From positions 178,745 through 242,744 of the forward strand of contig CAWALU010000007.1 in the NCBI GenBank assembly GCA_963782985.1: a DNA stretch of 64,000 bases. The letters are read 5' to 3'. A program made the position numbers and the translations under genes. A model generated the notes under the pieces. The model was not told the origin of the DNA. It did not search any database and saw nothing but the letters and a program-made list of their open reading frames with translations. The DNA is from CAVSWT01 sp963782985 (GTDB lineage Bacteria; Bacteroidota; Ignavibacteria; Ignavibacteriales; Ignavibacteriaceae). Each line of letters starts with the position of its first letter. Positions within the stretch are counted from its first letter, which is position 1. Positions 50,037 through 59,445 of the stretch are shown here, piece by piece.

Positions 50037-50753
50037 ATGAACGAAAATAAAAACACAACAAATACAAGATTTGTTTTAGGAGCTATATTAATATTTATAG
50101 GCGGTCTATTTTTATTACGATCTTTTGGATTGCTTAGTTTGAATTTACCCCACCTAATTTTTTCATGGCCCTTTTTTATGTTTGCTGCGGGAATATTAAT
50201 ATTAATAAATTCTCATAAAAAAACGCTTGGAATAATTCTAACCTTTTTAGGCGGCTTTTTCCTTTTACGCAGAACTTTTGATTGGTACGATCTTGATTTT
50301 GAAGTTGTAATCGCCCTTGCAATAATTGCTATAGGCGTAAACATAATTTTTAAACAGAAAAAAAATTCGCGCGGCAATTTTGATGAAACCGGAGCGCCTT
50401 TGAAAAATGATACAATTGACGACATATCAATTTTTGGCGGCGGAACAAAAGTTATATACTCTGATAATTTTAAAGGCGGAAATATAACCGCAATTTTCGG
50501 CGGCTCTGAAATTGATTTAACGAACTGCAAACTTGCAGAAGGGAATAATGTAATTGATGTTCTTGCTATGTTCGGAGGGGCTGAAATCCGCGTGCCTAAT
50601 GATTGGAATGTAATGTTAAGCGTTACGCCAATTTTCGGCGGCTTTTCAAATAAGATTAGAAGAGACCCAAATGTGCCGGTTGATTTGTCGCGAACACTGA
50701 TTGTAAAAGGTCTGGCAATGTTTGGCGGCGGCGAAATTAAATCAAGATTTTGA
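50037..50753 (+). CDS. LiaF-like membrane protein (toastrack domain)
   Basis: 238 residues: four hydrophobic segments in the first 106 residues (DUF5668-like), then a C-terminal all-beta domain with five FGG motifs (SIFGGGTKV, AIFGGSEID, AMFGGAEIR, PIFGGFSNK, AMFGGGEIK), the repeat pattern of the LiaF/YvqF 'toastrack'. LiaF-type proteins repress a cognate LiaS kinase until cell-envelope stress. Here the next gene, 21 bp on, is a LytS-type kinase, not a LiaS type. A CGGAG Shine-Dalgarno precedes ATG. Confidence 0.82.
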   Translation: MNENKNTTNTRFVLGAILIFIGGLFLLRSFGLLSLNLPHLIFSWPFFMFAAGILILINSHKKTLGIILTFLGGFFLLRRTFDWYDLDFEVVIALAIIAIGVNIIFKQKKNSRGNFDETGAPLKNDTIDDISIFGGGTKVIYSDNFKGGNITAIFGGSEIDLTNCKLAEGNNVIDVLAMFGGAEIRVPNDWNVMLSVTPIFGGFSNKIRRDPNVPVDLSRTLIVKGLAMFGGGEIKSRF

Positions 50754-50774
50754 AATCAATATTAATTAATCAAA

Positions 50775-51833
50775 ATGGTTTCAAATCCCCTATTTCAAAA
50801 ATTTAAATACTTTTTATTTTATTTAGTCTTTTGGCTGATAAATTCTCTAATTTATTTTCTACTTATCACCTTCGGGCTAAATGTAAAATACGATATTGCT
50901 TTTACCGACAGCATAGTTTCAAACCTTCTATTAGCGGCGCTGGGCTTAAGTTTTTGGTATCCCGCTAGTTTTATCCCTTTCGAAAAAACAAACATTTACA
51001 AAATTTTAGCCGCCTACATTGTTGGCGGAATTTTATCGTCGACAATTTGGCTGTTCGCTGTTTATAATATTATGGTTAAAGGATTAAATGCCGCTAATGA
51101 TTATATATTTTTCTTTAATGAAAGTATTCCCTGGCGGTTTTTAATTGGATTTTTGTTCTACTATTTAATAACAACTTTTTATTATGTGATAATTTATTAT
51201 TCAAGATTTAACGAACGGATTGTGCAGGAATCTGAAATGAAAAATCTTGTTACCGAAGCGGAATTAAAATCATTAAAGTTCCAGATAAATCCGCACTTCA
51301 TTTTTAACAGCTTAAATTCGATGAGCGCTTTAACCACCATTGATCCGGATAAAGCAAGAGAAATGATTTTAAAGCTGGCGGATTTTCTCCGATACACTTT
51401 GGCAAATAATGAAAAACAAAAAAATAAACTGAGCGACGAATTAAAAAACATAAAACTTTATTTGGATATTGAGAAGATTAGATTTGAAGATAAGTTTGAA
51501 TACATTGAAGAAATTCAAACTGAATGCTCTGAAATGTCAGTGCCAAATATGATTCTGCAGCCATTATTTGAAAATGCAATTAAGCACGCTGTTTATGAAA
51601 CTCTTGATAAAGTAACCTTAAAACTTACTTGTAGAAAAGATGAAAACTTTTTGCGCCTTTCAGTTGAAAATAATTTTGACGAAGGATTTAGTAATAAAAA
51701 AGGAGCGGGCATTGGATTAAAAAATATTCAAAGCAGGCTTCATTTAATTTATGATCAGGATAACTTAATGAGAGTAACAAAGGAAAATAATTTTTACAAG
51801 GTTGATATTTATATTCCGTTAAAAAATGAGTAA
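50775..51833 (+). CDS. LytS-type sensor histidine kinase
   Basis: 352 residues: four transmembrane helices in the first 145, a short coiled segment, then a His_kinase (PF06580) domain with the phospho-acceptor His174 in QINPHFIFNSLN, and a HATPase with NMILQPLFENAIKHA and GAGIGLKNIQSRL. This class normally signals to a LytTR response regulator encoded next door; none is visible. The upstream LiaF-like gene is probably cotranscribed and may be the input partner. Confidence 0.88.
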   Translation: MVSNPLFQKFKYFLFYLVFWLINSLIYFLLITFGLNVKYDIAFTDSIVSNLLLAALGLSFWYPASFIPFEKTNIYKILAAYIVGGILSSTIWLFAVYNIMVKGLNAANDYIFFFNESIPWRFLIGFLFYYLITTFYYVIIYYSRFNERIVQESEMKNLVTEAELKSLKFQINPHFIFNSLNSMSALTTIDPDKAREMILKLADFLRYTLANNEKQKNKLSDELKNIKLYLDIEKIRFEDKFEYIEEIQTECSEMSVPNMILQPLFENAIKHAVYETLDKVTLKLTCRKDENFLRLSVENNFDEGFSNKKGAGIGLKNIQSRLHLIYDQDNLMRVTKENNFYKVDIYIPLKNE

Positions 51834-51923
51834 GCGTTCCATTTTTGAAATTCTTTATTCCAAAAAATCTTCTTGATTCAGGCGTAATTATTTTTGCAAA
51901 TATTAACTAACTGAAGAACTAAA

Positions 51924-52445
51924 ATGCTAATAGAAGAAATTAAAATTCAGCAGGGCGATATAACAAAATTAAAAGTGGGTGCAATTGTAAACGCAGCAAA
52001 CACTTCGCTTCTCGGCGGCGGCGGCGTTGACGGCGCTATACACCGCGCCGCCGGACCTCAGCTTTTAGAATTCAATAAAAAACTTGGCGGGTGTAAAACG
52101 GGCGAAGCAAAAATTTCACCCGGATTTAATCTGCCGGCTAAAAATATAATTCACACAGTGGGTCCAGTTTGGAACGGCGGCACTAAAAATGAAGATAAAC
52201 TTTTAGCAGATTGTTACCGTAGCTCGTTGGAATTGGCAGTTGAAAATTCAATAAAAACAATTGCATTCCCGGCTATCAGTACAGGTATTTATCGTTTCCC
52301 AATTGAACGCGCAGCAGAAATTGCTTTAACCCAAACTCAAAAATTTCTAGAACAAAACAGCCAAATTGAAAAAGTAATTTTTGTTTGTTTTGATGATATA
52401 ACATTTCATATTTATAATTCTTTATATAACGAAATGTTTTTTTAA
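51924..52445 (+). CDS. Macrodomain protein (O-acetyl-ADP-ribose deacetylase-like)
   Basis: 173 residues forming a single MacroD-type domain. Motifs: IVNAANTSLLGGGGVDGAIHRAAG (the ADP-ribose pocket, with catalytic Asn and Asp), HTVGPVW and AFPAISTGIYRFP. Members deacetylate O-acetyl-ADP-ribose or remove mono-ADP-ribose from proteins. The preceding 90 bp gap to the kinase is short, so it might be cotranscribed, but no shared function is known. Confidence 0.92.
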   Translation: MLIEEIKIQQGDITKLKVGAIVNAANTSLLGGGGVDGAIHRAAGPQLLEFNKKLGGCKTGEAKISPGFNLPAKNIIHTVGPVWNGGTKNEDKLLADCYRSSLELAVENSIKTIAFPAISTGIYRFPIERAAEIALTQTQKFLEQNSQIEKVIFVCFDDITFHIYNSLYNEMFF

Positions 52446-52589
52446 GTAAATATTCATCCTTCCAATTTTCCATTCATCCCGAATAATCAACTACTAAAAC
52501 AATAATTGTAAATTTTTAAACTTTCTCTTTAATAATTCGTCTTAACAAATAACAGCAAAAATTTATTTTAAAATATTTAGGAGAATTAT

Positions 52590-53484
52590 ATGAAAAAGAA
52601 ATTTTTACTTTTTGCATTATTAATTTTAGCAGGCGCATATTTTACCGCTTGCTCATCGTCAAAAGAAGAAATGTCCGCTTCTCAAAATTATCATAATACT
52701 GATAAACCCACTTTCATATTTAATAATGATGAAAATGGAATAACTAAAAATTATAAAGTTGAATTTGCCGATGATTCAATTTATTCATTAACCATTGACG
52801 GCGATAAAGTTGAACAAAATAAAATAAGCGGCTTCCGGCGCTTAGTTTACGAAAAGTTAGATGGTATAAATAAAAAAAATCGCTTTTCATTTCACTTTGA
52901 TGATTCCACATTTAATACTAAGAGCTTTAAAGAGAATATGAAGAAAATTGACGACCAAATAAAAAATCATAAAATTAAAATAAGCGGCAAAATTTTGAAT
53001 AAAGAATTAATGCAAAAAAATTTGGCCGAAGCTTTGGAAAAATTAGAAAAAGCTAAGATTAAAAATTTTCATTTTGATTTTGACTCCGGCAAGCTGGATA
53101 AAGAACTTGAAAAGCTAAATGATGAGCTAGAAAATTTAGATTTAAACTTTGATATTAATATTGATATGAAGGTTGATATGGAAAAAGCAAAAGAAGAGCT
53201 TAATGAGGCAATGAAAAACCTAAACAATGTTCATATTAGTATTGATATTCTCGATTCTGATTTAAAAGAAACTAGATTCATTTATTGATGAATTAAAGTC
53301 GGAATTAATTAAAGATAAATTGATAAATTCTGCCAATGAAAAAATTGACTTAGAACTAAACCCGGATGAATTGATTGTGAATGATAAAACAGCCGACGGC
53401 AAACTTCTAAATAAATATAAAGACTTATATAAAAAACATTTCGGTAAAGCATTGAAAGACGAACAAACTTTTGAATTGCATTAA
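52590..53484 (+). CDS. Lipoprotein of unknown function, frameshifted
   Basis: Signal peptide with lipobox YFTAC, then a Lys/Glu/Asp-rich helical body with repeats such as LEKLEKAKIKNFHFDFDSG. The first frame stops at 53288. Skipping one A in the GAAAC run (53269-53271) gives KELDSFIDELKSELIKDK and a further 60-odd residues to TAA at 53482-53484, with unchanged composition, so the real product is about 297 residues. The C-terminal ELNPDELIVNDK ... LYKKHFGKAL resembles tails seen in some BlaR1-type proteins, a weak clue. AGGAG precedes ATG. Confidence 0.65.
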
Positions 53485-53535
53485 TAACAAAATATATTTT
53501 AGAATATAAAAACGAAGAATATTGATTTAATTAAT

Positions 53536-54426
53536 TCATCTTAAAAATAAAATTGCAACTCCGGCAACGGCAATAAAAGCCCCGACAATTGCTCGCACGC
53601 TTAATGTTTCTTTATAAAAATATTTTATCATCGGAAGCATTAAAATTGGCATTGTGGACATAAGCGTGGAAGCTATTCCTACTTTAGTATAATTTATTGC
53701 AACCAAACTAAAAGTGATTCCGAGATAAGGTCCTAAAACAGTGCCAATAAGAGTTGCGCCCAACGCAGGCAAATTGTTTTTATATAGTTTAATTGGATTC
53801 AAATATTTTTTCAAAATTAGAGCCAACGGAAGCAAAATAACAACAGATGAAAATAAGCGGACAAAAGTTGCAACCATTTTATCTGCTTCACCTTCTTGAA
53901 AGGCAAACTTAGCAAATATCAATCCTGCAGCTTGACCCAAAGCTCCAAGTATCCCATAAAATATTCCAATTTTATTGTGTGTAACTTTTGCGTTGGGCTG
54001 CTCCCCTCTATCAAGCAGCACAAATACAATTCCCACAATTGTTACAAACATACCAACCACAGCCCAACTGGATAATGATTCCTCTAAAAAGAAATATGCA
54101 AGCACGGCAGCCATTGCAGGCGCCAACGCCATCAGCAGCATACTTAAACGCGCTCCAATTAATTGGTATGCTTTAAATAAAAAGCTATCGCCGAATACCA
54201 ACCCAATAACGCCGCTGATTGATAAATAAATAATTTGAGTAGAAGTTATTGCAGTATCAAAATTTAAAATCCAAATTGTTGCCGCAAGAAATATACAAGC
54301 TAAAATCATTCTATTAATATTTAATTGAAGCGGACCAATTTTTACTGCGGCGGATGAAAATGCCAGAGAAGTGCCTGACCAAAGCAATGCGGTTAATAAA
54401 GCGCTAAGCTCACCGATGTATGGCAT
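53536..54426 (-). CDS. EamA/DMT family transporter
   Basis: A 296-residue protein with ten predicted helices in two EamA repeats (about 5-140 and 155-295). Typical motifs are LLWSGTSLAFSSAA at the start and APAMAAVLAYFFLEE at the end of repeat 1. Substrate unknown. It lies downstream of enolase but a strong terminator separates them, so it is probably transcribed separately. Confidence 0.85.
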   Translation of the reverse strand: MPYIGELSALLTALLWSGTSLAFSSAAVKIGPLQLNINRMILACIFLAATIWILNFDTAITSTQIIYLSISGVIGLVFGDSFLFKAYQLIGARLSMLLMALAPAMAAVLAYFFLEESLSSWAVVGMFVTIVGIVFVLLDRGEQPNAKVTHNKIGIFYGILGALGQAAGLIFAKFAFQEGEADKMVATFVRLFSSVVILLPLALILKKYLNPIKLYKNNLPALGATLIGTVLGPYLGITFSLVAINYTKVGIASTLMSTMPILMLPMIKYFYKETLSVRAIVGAFIAVAGVAILFLR

Positions 54427-54450
54427 TCAATTTTTCCTATTCATATATAT

Positions 54451-54483
54451 AAAAAAAAGACAGAGTTATCGGCTCTGTCTTTT
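54451..54483 (-). terminator. Intrinsic terminator after eno
   Basis: AAAAGACAGAG (54455-54465) pairs with CTCTGTCTTTT (54473-54483), loop TTATCGG. On the minus strand the stem is followed by eight T. It lies 27 bp past the eno stop. Confidence 0.88.
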
Positions 54484-54509
54484 ATTATTAATTAAATAAT
54501 TGTCTGCAT

Positions 54510-55802
54510 TTATGCGGAATAATTTAACGCACTCATTCCTGGATAAAGAGCAACGCAATCTAACTCCTCTTCAATTCTTAAAAGCTGATTATACTTTGCT
54601 ACTCTGTCCGTTCTGCAAAGCGAGCCGGTTTTAATTTGTCCGGAGTTTGTTGCCACAGCTATATCTGCAATTGTAACATCTTCGGTCTCGCCGGAACGGT
54701 GGCTGATAACGTTAGTATAGCCTGCTTTCTTAGCCATTTCAATTGCATCCAAAGTTTCAGTCAAAGTTCCAATTTGATTTACTTTAATTAGAATAGAATT
54801 TGCAATTCCTTTTTCAATACCTTCAGCAAGCCTTTCGGTATTGGTTACAAAAAGATCATCGCCCACTAACTGAATTTTATTTCCAAGTTTTTCAGTCAAT
54901 ACAGTCCAGCCTTCCCAATCGTTTTCATCAAGTCCGTCTTCAATTGAAAAAATTGGATATTGCTTTGCCCAGTTTGCGTAAAAATCAACCATCTCTGCGG
55001 CAGACTTTTCTGATTTATCTGATTTAAAAAATTGATAAGTTTTTTTGTCCTTTAAAAACATTTCGCTGGAAGCAACATCCAAAGCTAAACCTATTTCTTT
55101 CCCGGTTTTATATCCGGCTTTTTCAATTGCCTGTAAAATTACTTCAATCGCTTCTTCATTAGATTTTAAATTAGGAGCGAATCCGCCTTCATCGCCGACG
55201 GAAGTGTTGTAACCTTTTTTCTTTAAAACATCTTTTAGCGCGTGAAAAGTTTCAGCGCCCATTCTTAAAGCTTCAGCAAAGTTTGGCGCGCCCACAGGCA
55301 TAATCATAAATTCCTGAAAGTCAACATTATTATCAGCGTGCTTGCCGCCGTTTAGAATATTCATCATCGGCACAGGCAAAGTTTTTGCATTTGTTCCGCC
55401 GATATATCTATACAAGGGCAAACCTAAAGTTTCAGCGGCGGCTTTTGCCACGGCTAAAGAAACGCCCAATGTAGCGTTTGCGCCAAGCGTCTCTTTATTT
55501 GGAGTTCCGTCCAAATCAATTAGAATCTGATCAATCTCGGCTTGATCAACAGCGTCAAAATCAATAAGCTGATCGGCAATTTTTTCATTTACATTTTCAA
55601 CAGCTTTTAAAACGCCTTTGCCCATATATCTTTTTTTATCGCCGTCTCTCAATTCAACCGCTTCATGTTCGCCGGTGGAAGCTCCGCTGGGGACTGCCGC
55701 CCTTCCTATAATTCCGCTTTCAAGCTGCACTTCAACTTCTAAAGTTGGGTTGCCGCGCGAGTCTAAAATTTCTCTTCCGAGTATATCTATTATTGTTGTC
55801 AT
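54510..55802 (-). CDS. eno: Enolase (phosphopyruvate hydratase)
   Basis: 430 residues; interconverts 2-phosphoglycerate and phosphoenolpyruvate in glycolysis. Motifs: ILDSRGNPTLEVEV, SGASTGEHEAVELRDGD, PVPMMNILNGGKHADN, SIEDGLDENDW, VGDDLFVTN, LIKVNQIGTLTETL and SHRSGETEDVTIADIAV, covering Mg ligands and the catalytic Lys. A CGGAGTGG Shine-Dalgarno stands before ATG. Apparently monocistronic, with its own promoter and terminator. Confidence 0.98.
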   Translation of the reverse strand: MTTIIDILGREILDSRGNPTLEVEVQLESGIIGRAAVPSGASTGEHEAVELRDGDKKRYMGKGVLKAVENVNEKIADQLIDFDAVDQAEIDQILIDLDGTPNKETLGANATLGVSLAVAKAAAETLGLPLYRYIGGTNAKTLPVPMMNILNGGKHADNNVDFQEFMIMPVGAPNFAEALRMGAETFHALKDVLKKKGYNTSVGDEGGFAPNLKSNEEAIEVILQAIEKAGYKTGKEIGLALDVASSEMFLKDKKTYQFFKSDKSEKSAAEMVDFYANWAKQYPIFSIEDGLDENDWEGWTVLTEKLGNKIQLVGDDLFVTNTERLAEGIEKGIANSILIKVNQIGTLTETLDAIEMAKKAGYTNVISHRSGETEDVTIADIAVATNSGQIKTGSLCRTDRVAKYNQLLRIEEELDCVALYPGMSALNYSA

Positions 55803-55857
55803 TCTACCACTCCGTATTCTTTTATTTTTTTTGAAAATCTTTTTAATTGAGATGATA

Positions 55858-55886
55858 AAAATACTAATGGAAGGAGTAAATCACAA
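55858..55886 (-). promoter_or_regulatory. Candidate eno promoter
   Basis: On the minus strand: TTGTGA (55881-55886), a 17-bp spacer, TATTTT (55858-55863), about 56 bp before the eno ATG. The match is moderate and rests on consensus only. Confidence 0.35.
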
Positions 55887-55920
55887 TTTAATTGAAGGTG
55901 GTAATAAGTATACGTTGTAT

Positions 55921-56817
55921 TTAAGACCGGCTTAATTTATTAACGAGAAAAACCCCGGCGATAATTAATATCATTGCTACAATGTGCAGCATGAAAAAAG
56001 GCTCGCCGTCAATTACTCCCCAAACAACAGCAATTATAGGAATTAAATATGTTACCGATGAAGCCATAACCGCTGATGTAGTCTGAATTAATCTATTAAA
56101 AAGAATTAAGGCAAAACCGGTTCCAACTGCGCCAAGAAGAAAAATATATCCCAATGAACCCCAGGCACCCGGATGATTTGAAAGTCTATGAAAAAAATCT
56201 GTGGTTAATAAATAAATTAAAGCAATCGGTCCAATGGAAAACATAGTAAGCGCAGAAAGCGCAATGGATTTTATTTTAACAAAATGTTTGCGTACCATAT
56301 TTAATCCAAAGCCATAACAAACGGTTGCAGCAATAACGTAAAGAGAATGGAAATTAAAGCTGTCAATTTTCCCGGCGGTGCCGACAAAGCTTAAAGTTAT
56401 TGAACCGGCAAAAGCTATAATTAAACCAAAAGTTTGACGTTTATGAATAACATTTTTATAAAAAATTGAACCAATAATTAATGTCATCATAGGCGTAATT
56501 GCATTTAATACGCCCGTCATAGAACTGCTTAACCCGGTTTCGGCGGCGGCAAATAATATTGCGGGAATTAAGTTTGCTATTATTCCTAACAGCAATATTT
56601 TTTTCCAATTCTCTTTAAATATATTTTTGATGTACGGAAAAGCGAACGGCAACAAAACCAAAAAGGCAAAAAATATTCTAACCGTTCCAACTTGGGTGGG
56701 TGAAAAGGCTTCTAATCCTTTTTTCATTAAGATGAACGAGCTTCCCCAAATGACGGACAAAACAGCGAGTAATATAATAGGAAACGCCGAATGTTTTTTT
56801 ATAGAAGAAAAAATCAT
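55921..56817 (-). CDS. EamA/DMT family transporter
   Basis: A 298-residue, ten-helix drug/metabolite transporter with two EamA repeats: SVIWGSSFILMKKGLEAF at the start and SSVTYLIPIIAVVWGVIDGE in repeat 2. It is not close in sequence to the other EamA gene at 53536, so the two are separate subfamilies rather than a tandem duplication. Substrate unknown. It ends 118 bp before enolase. Confidence 0.85.
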   Translation of the reverse strand: MIFSSIKKHSAFPIILLAVLSVIWGSSFILMKKGLEAFSPTQVGTVRIFFAFLVLLPFAFPYIKNIFKENWKKILLLGIIANLIPAILFAAAETGLSSSMTGVLNAITPMMTLIIGSIFYKNVIHKRQTFGLIIAFAGSITLSFVGTAGKIDSFNFHSLYVIAATVCYGFGLNMVRKHFVKIKSIALSALTMFSIGPIALIYLLTTDFFHRLSNHPGAWGSLGYIFLLGAVGTGFALILFNRLIQTTSAVMASSVTYLIPIIAVVWGVIDGEPFFMLHIVAMILIIAGVFLVNKLSRS

Positions 56818-56919
56818 TCGCTAATATAAATAAATATGAGAATTTTGCATCGGCGAGCAAATAGAAATTCTAAAAAATTATCACTTAATATTAAAGCGAA
56901 ATGTAAATTGGAGTTTATA

Positions 56920-58443
56920 TTAATAGCTAAAGTTTTTTAAAGTTTTAACGCCCGGTTTGAATGTGGGCACGTTAAAATAAAATGTTGTCCCCTCGCCCGG
57001 TTTACTTTTTACAGAAATTTTTATTCCATGCACTTCTAATATTTTATGAACAATTGCCAAGCCCAAGCCAATGCCGTCATTTTGCTTAACTCTTTTCCCT
57101 TGATTATACCGATCAAAAATATGACTAAGTTCATTTTGAGGAATGCCCACGCCGTTGTCATTAACGTTCACTGATATTTGTTGGTTTTCATTTTTAAGCT
57201 GAATATTAATTTTGCCATTTTCATTTGTAAACTTGATAGAATTTTCAATTAAATTTTGAAGAACTTTTTCCATCATTCTAATATCAGCGTAAGCCAAAGG
57301 CAGATCATAAGCAAAGGCAGTCGTCAATTCTATATTTTTATTTTTAGCGATTATTAAATTTTTTTGTTGGATGTCCTGCGCTAACTCCGCTAAAGAAAAT
57401 GGCTCGGGCTTAGGTTTTGTTTCGCGCGCTTCCAACTTTGAAAGCTCAAATAATTCTTCCACAAGTTTTTTTAATTTTTCTGTGCTGCTTAAAATTGTCT
57501 GCATATATTTTTGTCTCTCAATTTCAGAAAGAGATTCTGATTTCATTAATATCGTTTCAATATAACCTTGAATAGAAGCAAGCGGAGTTCTTAAATCATG
57601 CGAAACATTTGCTACTAATTCTCTTCTTAAATTATCCATCGTTTTCATATCTTCAATATTTCTAACTATGGTATCAGCCATATCATTATAATTATCAGCA
57701 AATTCTGAAAGTTCATTTTTACCTTTAAGCTTAACCCGCGCTTTTAAATTCCCGTTTTTAAATTCACGCACAGCGGAAATAATTTTTCGCATATTCCTTA
57801 TAATAAATCCTAAAGCAATTAACGAAATAAGCGCAGCCGCTATAAGGGTTATGATCATTGAACGAAAACCAAGACGCATTATATAACTTCCAAAAACCAT
57901 TTGCGTGGCGTTATCATATTCTTCGCTTTCAAGAACCACGTAAATGTATCCCCGTTGAATTTTATTTTCATAAACTCTTGCGGCTGAAAATGCTTTTTCT
58001 TTATCTCTATTTTTAGGATCCGGACCCATTACAAAGGTATTGCCATTGTTATTTAAATATTTTTCAATTGGGTTCAATGGTAAAGTGATTTTAATTTTAT
58101 TTGTTTTTCCGGGGCATAGTAACTTAAAATTTTCCCTTCATTGTTTAGCAAATAAACCTCAATGCTTGGATTAATAACCATAATATTATGGAAAACATTT
58201 TTTAAAACATCTTCATTAACCTTTCCATTTATAAAGCATTGATTTTCATTTGCAATGTGTGGAGCAATATCTGCATTAAGTTTTTGGTTGGCTTCCTGAA
58301 AATACATTTCAGCGGTAAAAACAGATATGTACAAGTACACGGCGGAAAGTATTAATAAAATTTAATAAAAACGTAGCGCCAATCTTCCAAAATAAACTAT
58401 CTAAAAAACTTTTATTATTTACTTTTGAATTTTGAGTTTTCAT
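56920..58443 (-). CDS. Sensor histidine kinase, two compensating frameshifts
   Basis: The gene begins at ATG 58443, overlapping the regulator's stop (ATGA). It needs two single-base corrections: one A fewer near 58361-58363 and one A more near 58089-58092. Corrected, it reads as about 507 residues: cytoplasmic start, helix 1 (GATFLLILLILSAVYLYI), sensor domain, helix 2 near the MIITLIAAALISLIALGFII segment, HAMP, HisKA with VSHDLRTPL, and HATPase with NLIENSIKF, DNGVGIP and GIGLGLAI. As printed, only 56920-58077 and 58074-58340 are open. The kinase partners the OmpR-type regulator. Confidence 0.85.
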
Positions 58444-59147
58444 TTATCAATATTTTCTAAATCGTTAAATCTATAACCAACGCCCCAGGTTGTTAAAATG
58501 TATTTTGGATTTGAAACATCTTCTTCAATTTTGCTGCGAAGTCTATTGATGTGTGAATTAACGGTGTGTTCGTATCCGTTATATTGATAACCCCACAATA
58601 AACTTAAAAGCTGCTCTCTTGAATAAGTTTTGCCGGGATGCGAGGAAAGCAAATATAAAAGATCAAATTCTTTTGGCGTAAGTTCTAATCTGTCCCCGTT
58701 TAGTAATACTTTTCTTTTTGAAACTTCAATTGAAATCTCGCCAATATTTATGTCGCTATTATTATCAGTTTCTTTTTGGATAGCCTGCACCCGGCGAAAT
58801 ATCGCTTTTACTCTTGCAATAAATTCTCTAACTCCAAACGGTTTTGTTAAATAATCATCCGCGCCAATTTCCAAACCTAAAACTTTATCAAACTCTTCTG
58901 ATTTTGACGTAAGAATTAATACAGGCGAGTAGATTTCTTTCTTTCTTATTTCTTTACAAATTTCTAAACCATCTAATCCGGGCAGCATTAAATCAAGCAC
59001 AATTAAATCATAAGTATTATTTAGAGCGAGACTTAACCCGGCATTTCCTTCGTAAGCTTTTGTTACTTTGCAATTTAAATCGGAAAGATGAATTTCAAGT
59101 AAATCGGAGATTGCTTTTTCATCTTCAATTACTAAAACATTGTGCAT
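58440..59147 (-). CDS. OmpR/PhoB-family response regulator
   Basis: 235 residues: receiver domain with acidic pair in VIEDE, phospho-acceptor Asp52 in IVLDLMLPG and the Lys in LTSKSEE, followed by a winged-helix domain (LTPKEFDLLYLLSSHPGKTYSREQ, split here by family convention; YEHTVNSHINRLRSKIEED). The stop overlaps the kinase start, so the pair is coupled. Direct TTATCACA repeats 41-77 bp upstream may be its own binding sites. Confidence 0.94.
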   Translation of the reverse strand: MHNVLVIEDEKAISDLLEIHLSDLNCKVTKAYEGNAGLSLALNNTYDLIVLDLMLPGLDGLEICKEIRKKEIYSPVLILTSKSEEFDKVLGLEIGADDYLTKPFGVREFIARVKAIFRRVQAIQKETDNNSDINIGEISIEVSKRKVLLNGDRLELTPKEFDLLYLLSSHPGKTYSREQLLSLLWGYQYNGYEHTVNSHINRLRSKIEEDVSNPKYILTTWGVGYRFNDLENIDK

Positions 59148-59187
59148 TTGTAATTTTCCATTTGTAGTAATAAAAGATATTATTTAA

Positions 59188-59224
59188 TTATCACAAAATT
59201 ATCACACGTATCAAACTTATCACA
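59188..59224 (-). promoter_or_regulatory. Three TTATCACA direct repeats, putative operator
   Basis: TTATCACA occurs exactly at 59188-59195, 59199-59206 and 59217-59224 (plus-strand text), with starts 11 and 18 bp apart. OmpR/PhoB-type regulators bind tandem sites on about an 11-bp period. The middle copy overlaps the -35 position of a possible -10 (TAATAT, 59177-59182) for the regulator gene. Confidence 0.5.
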
Positions 59225-59370
59225 CATATTTTCAATTTTTTTTTGGAAATTATATTCAAGGATAGTTTAGAGGATATTTTGAAGTGGGATTTTTAGTTAG
59301 AAAAGAAAAATTAATTCATTTTAAATTGATCTAATTTTTCTTTGAGGAGACTGGAAATAAAGTTTGAGAC

Positions 59371-59445
59371 TTAATCAATTTTTCTAATATAAAAAATTAC
59401 TAAAAAGATAAATACAACTATTATTATTACGCTTTCAAAACCCAT
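59371..59445 (-). CDS. Putative 24-residue single-helix membrane peptide
   Basis: ATG at 59445 to TAA at 59371-59373. It encodes a short N-terminus (MGFESV), about 14 hydrophobic residues (VIIIVVFIFLVIFY) and a basic end (IRKID), a standard small membrane-peptide layout. A strong AAGGAG lies 8 nt upstream of ATG. It resembles KdpF-like or other small regulatory peptides in form only; no kdp gene is nearby. The next gene in its direction is the response regulator, 223 bp on. Short ORFs can be chance, but the strong ribosome site argues against it. Confidence 0.5.
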   Translation of the reverse strand: MGFESVIIIVVFIFLVIFYIRKID

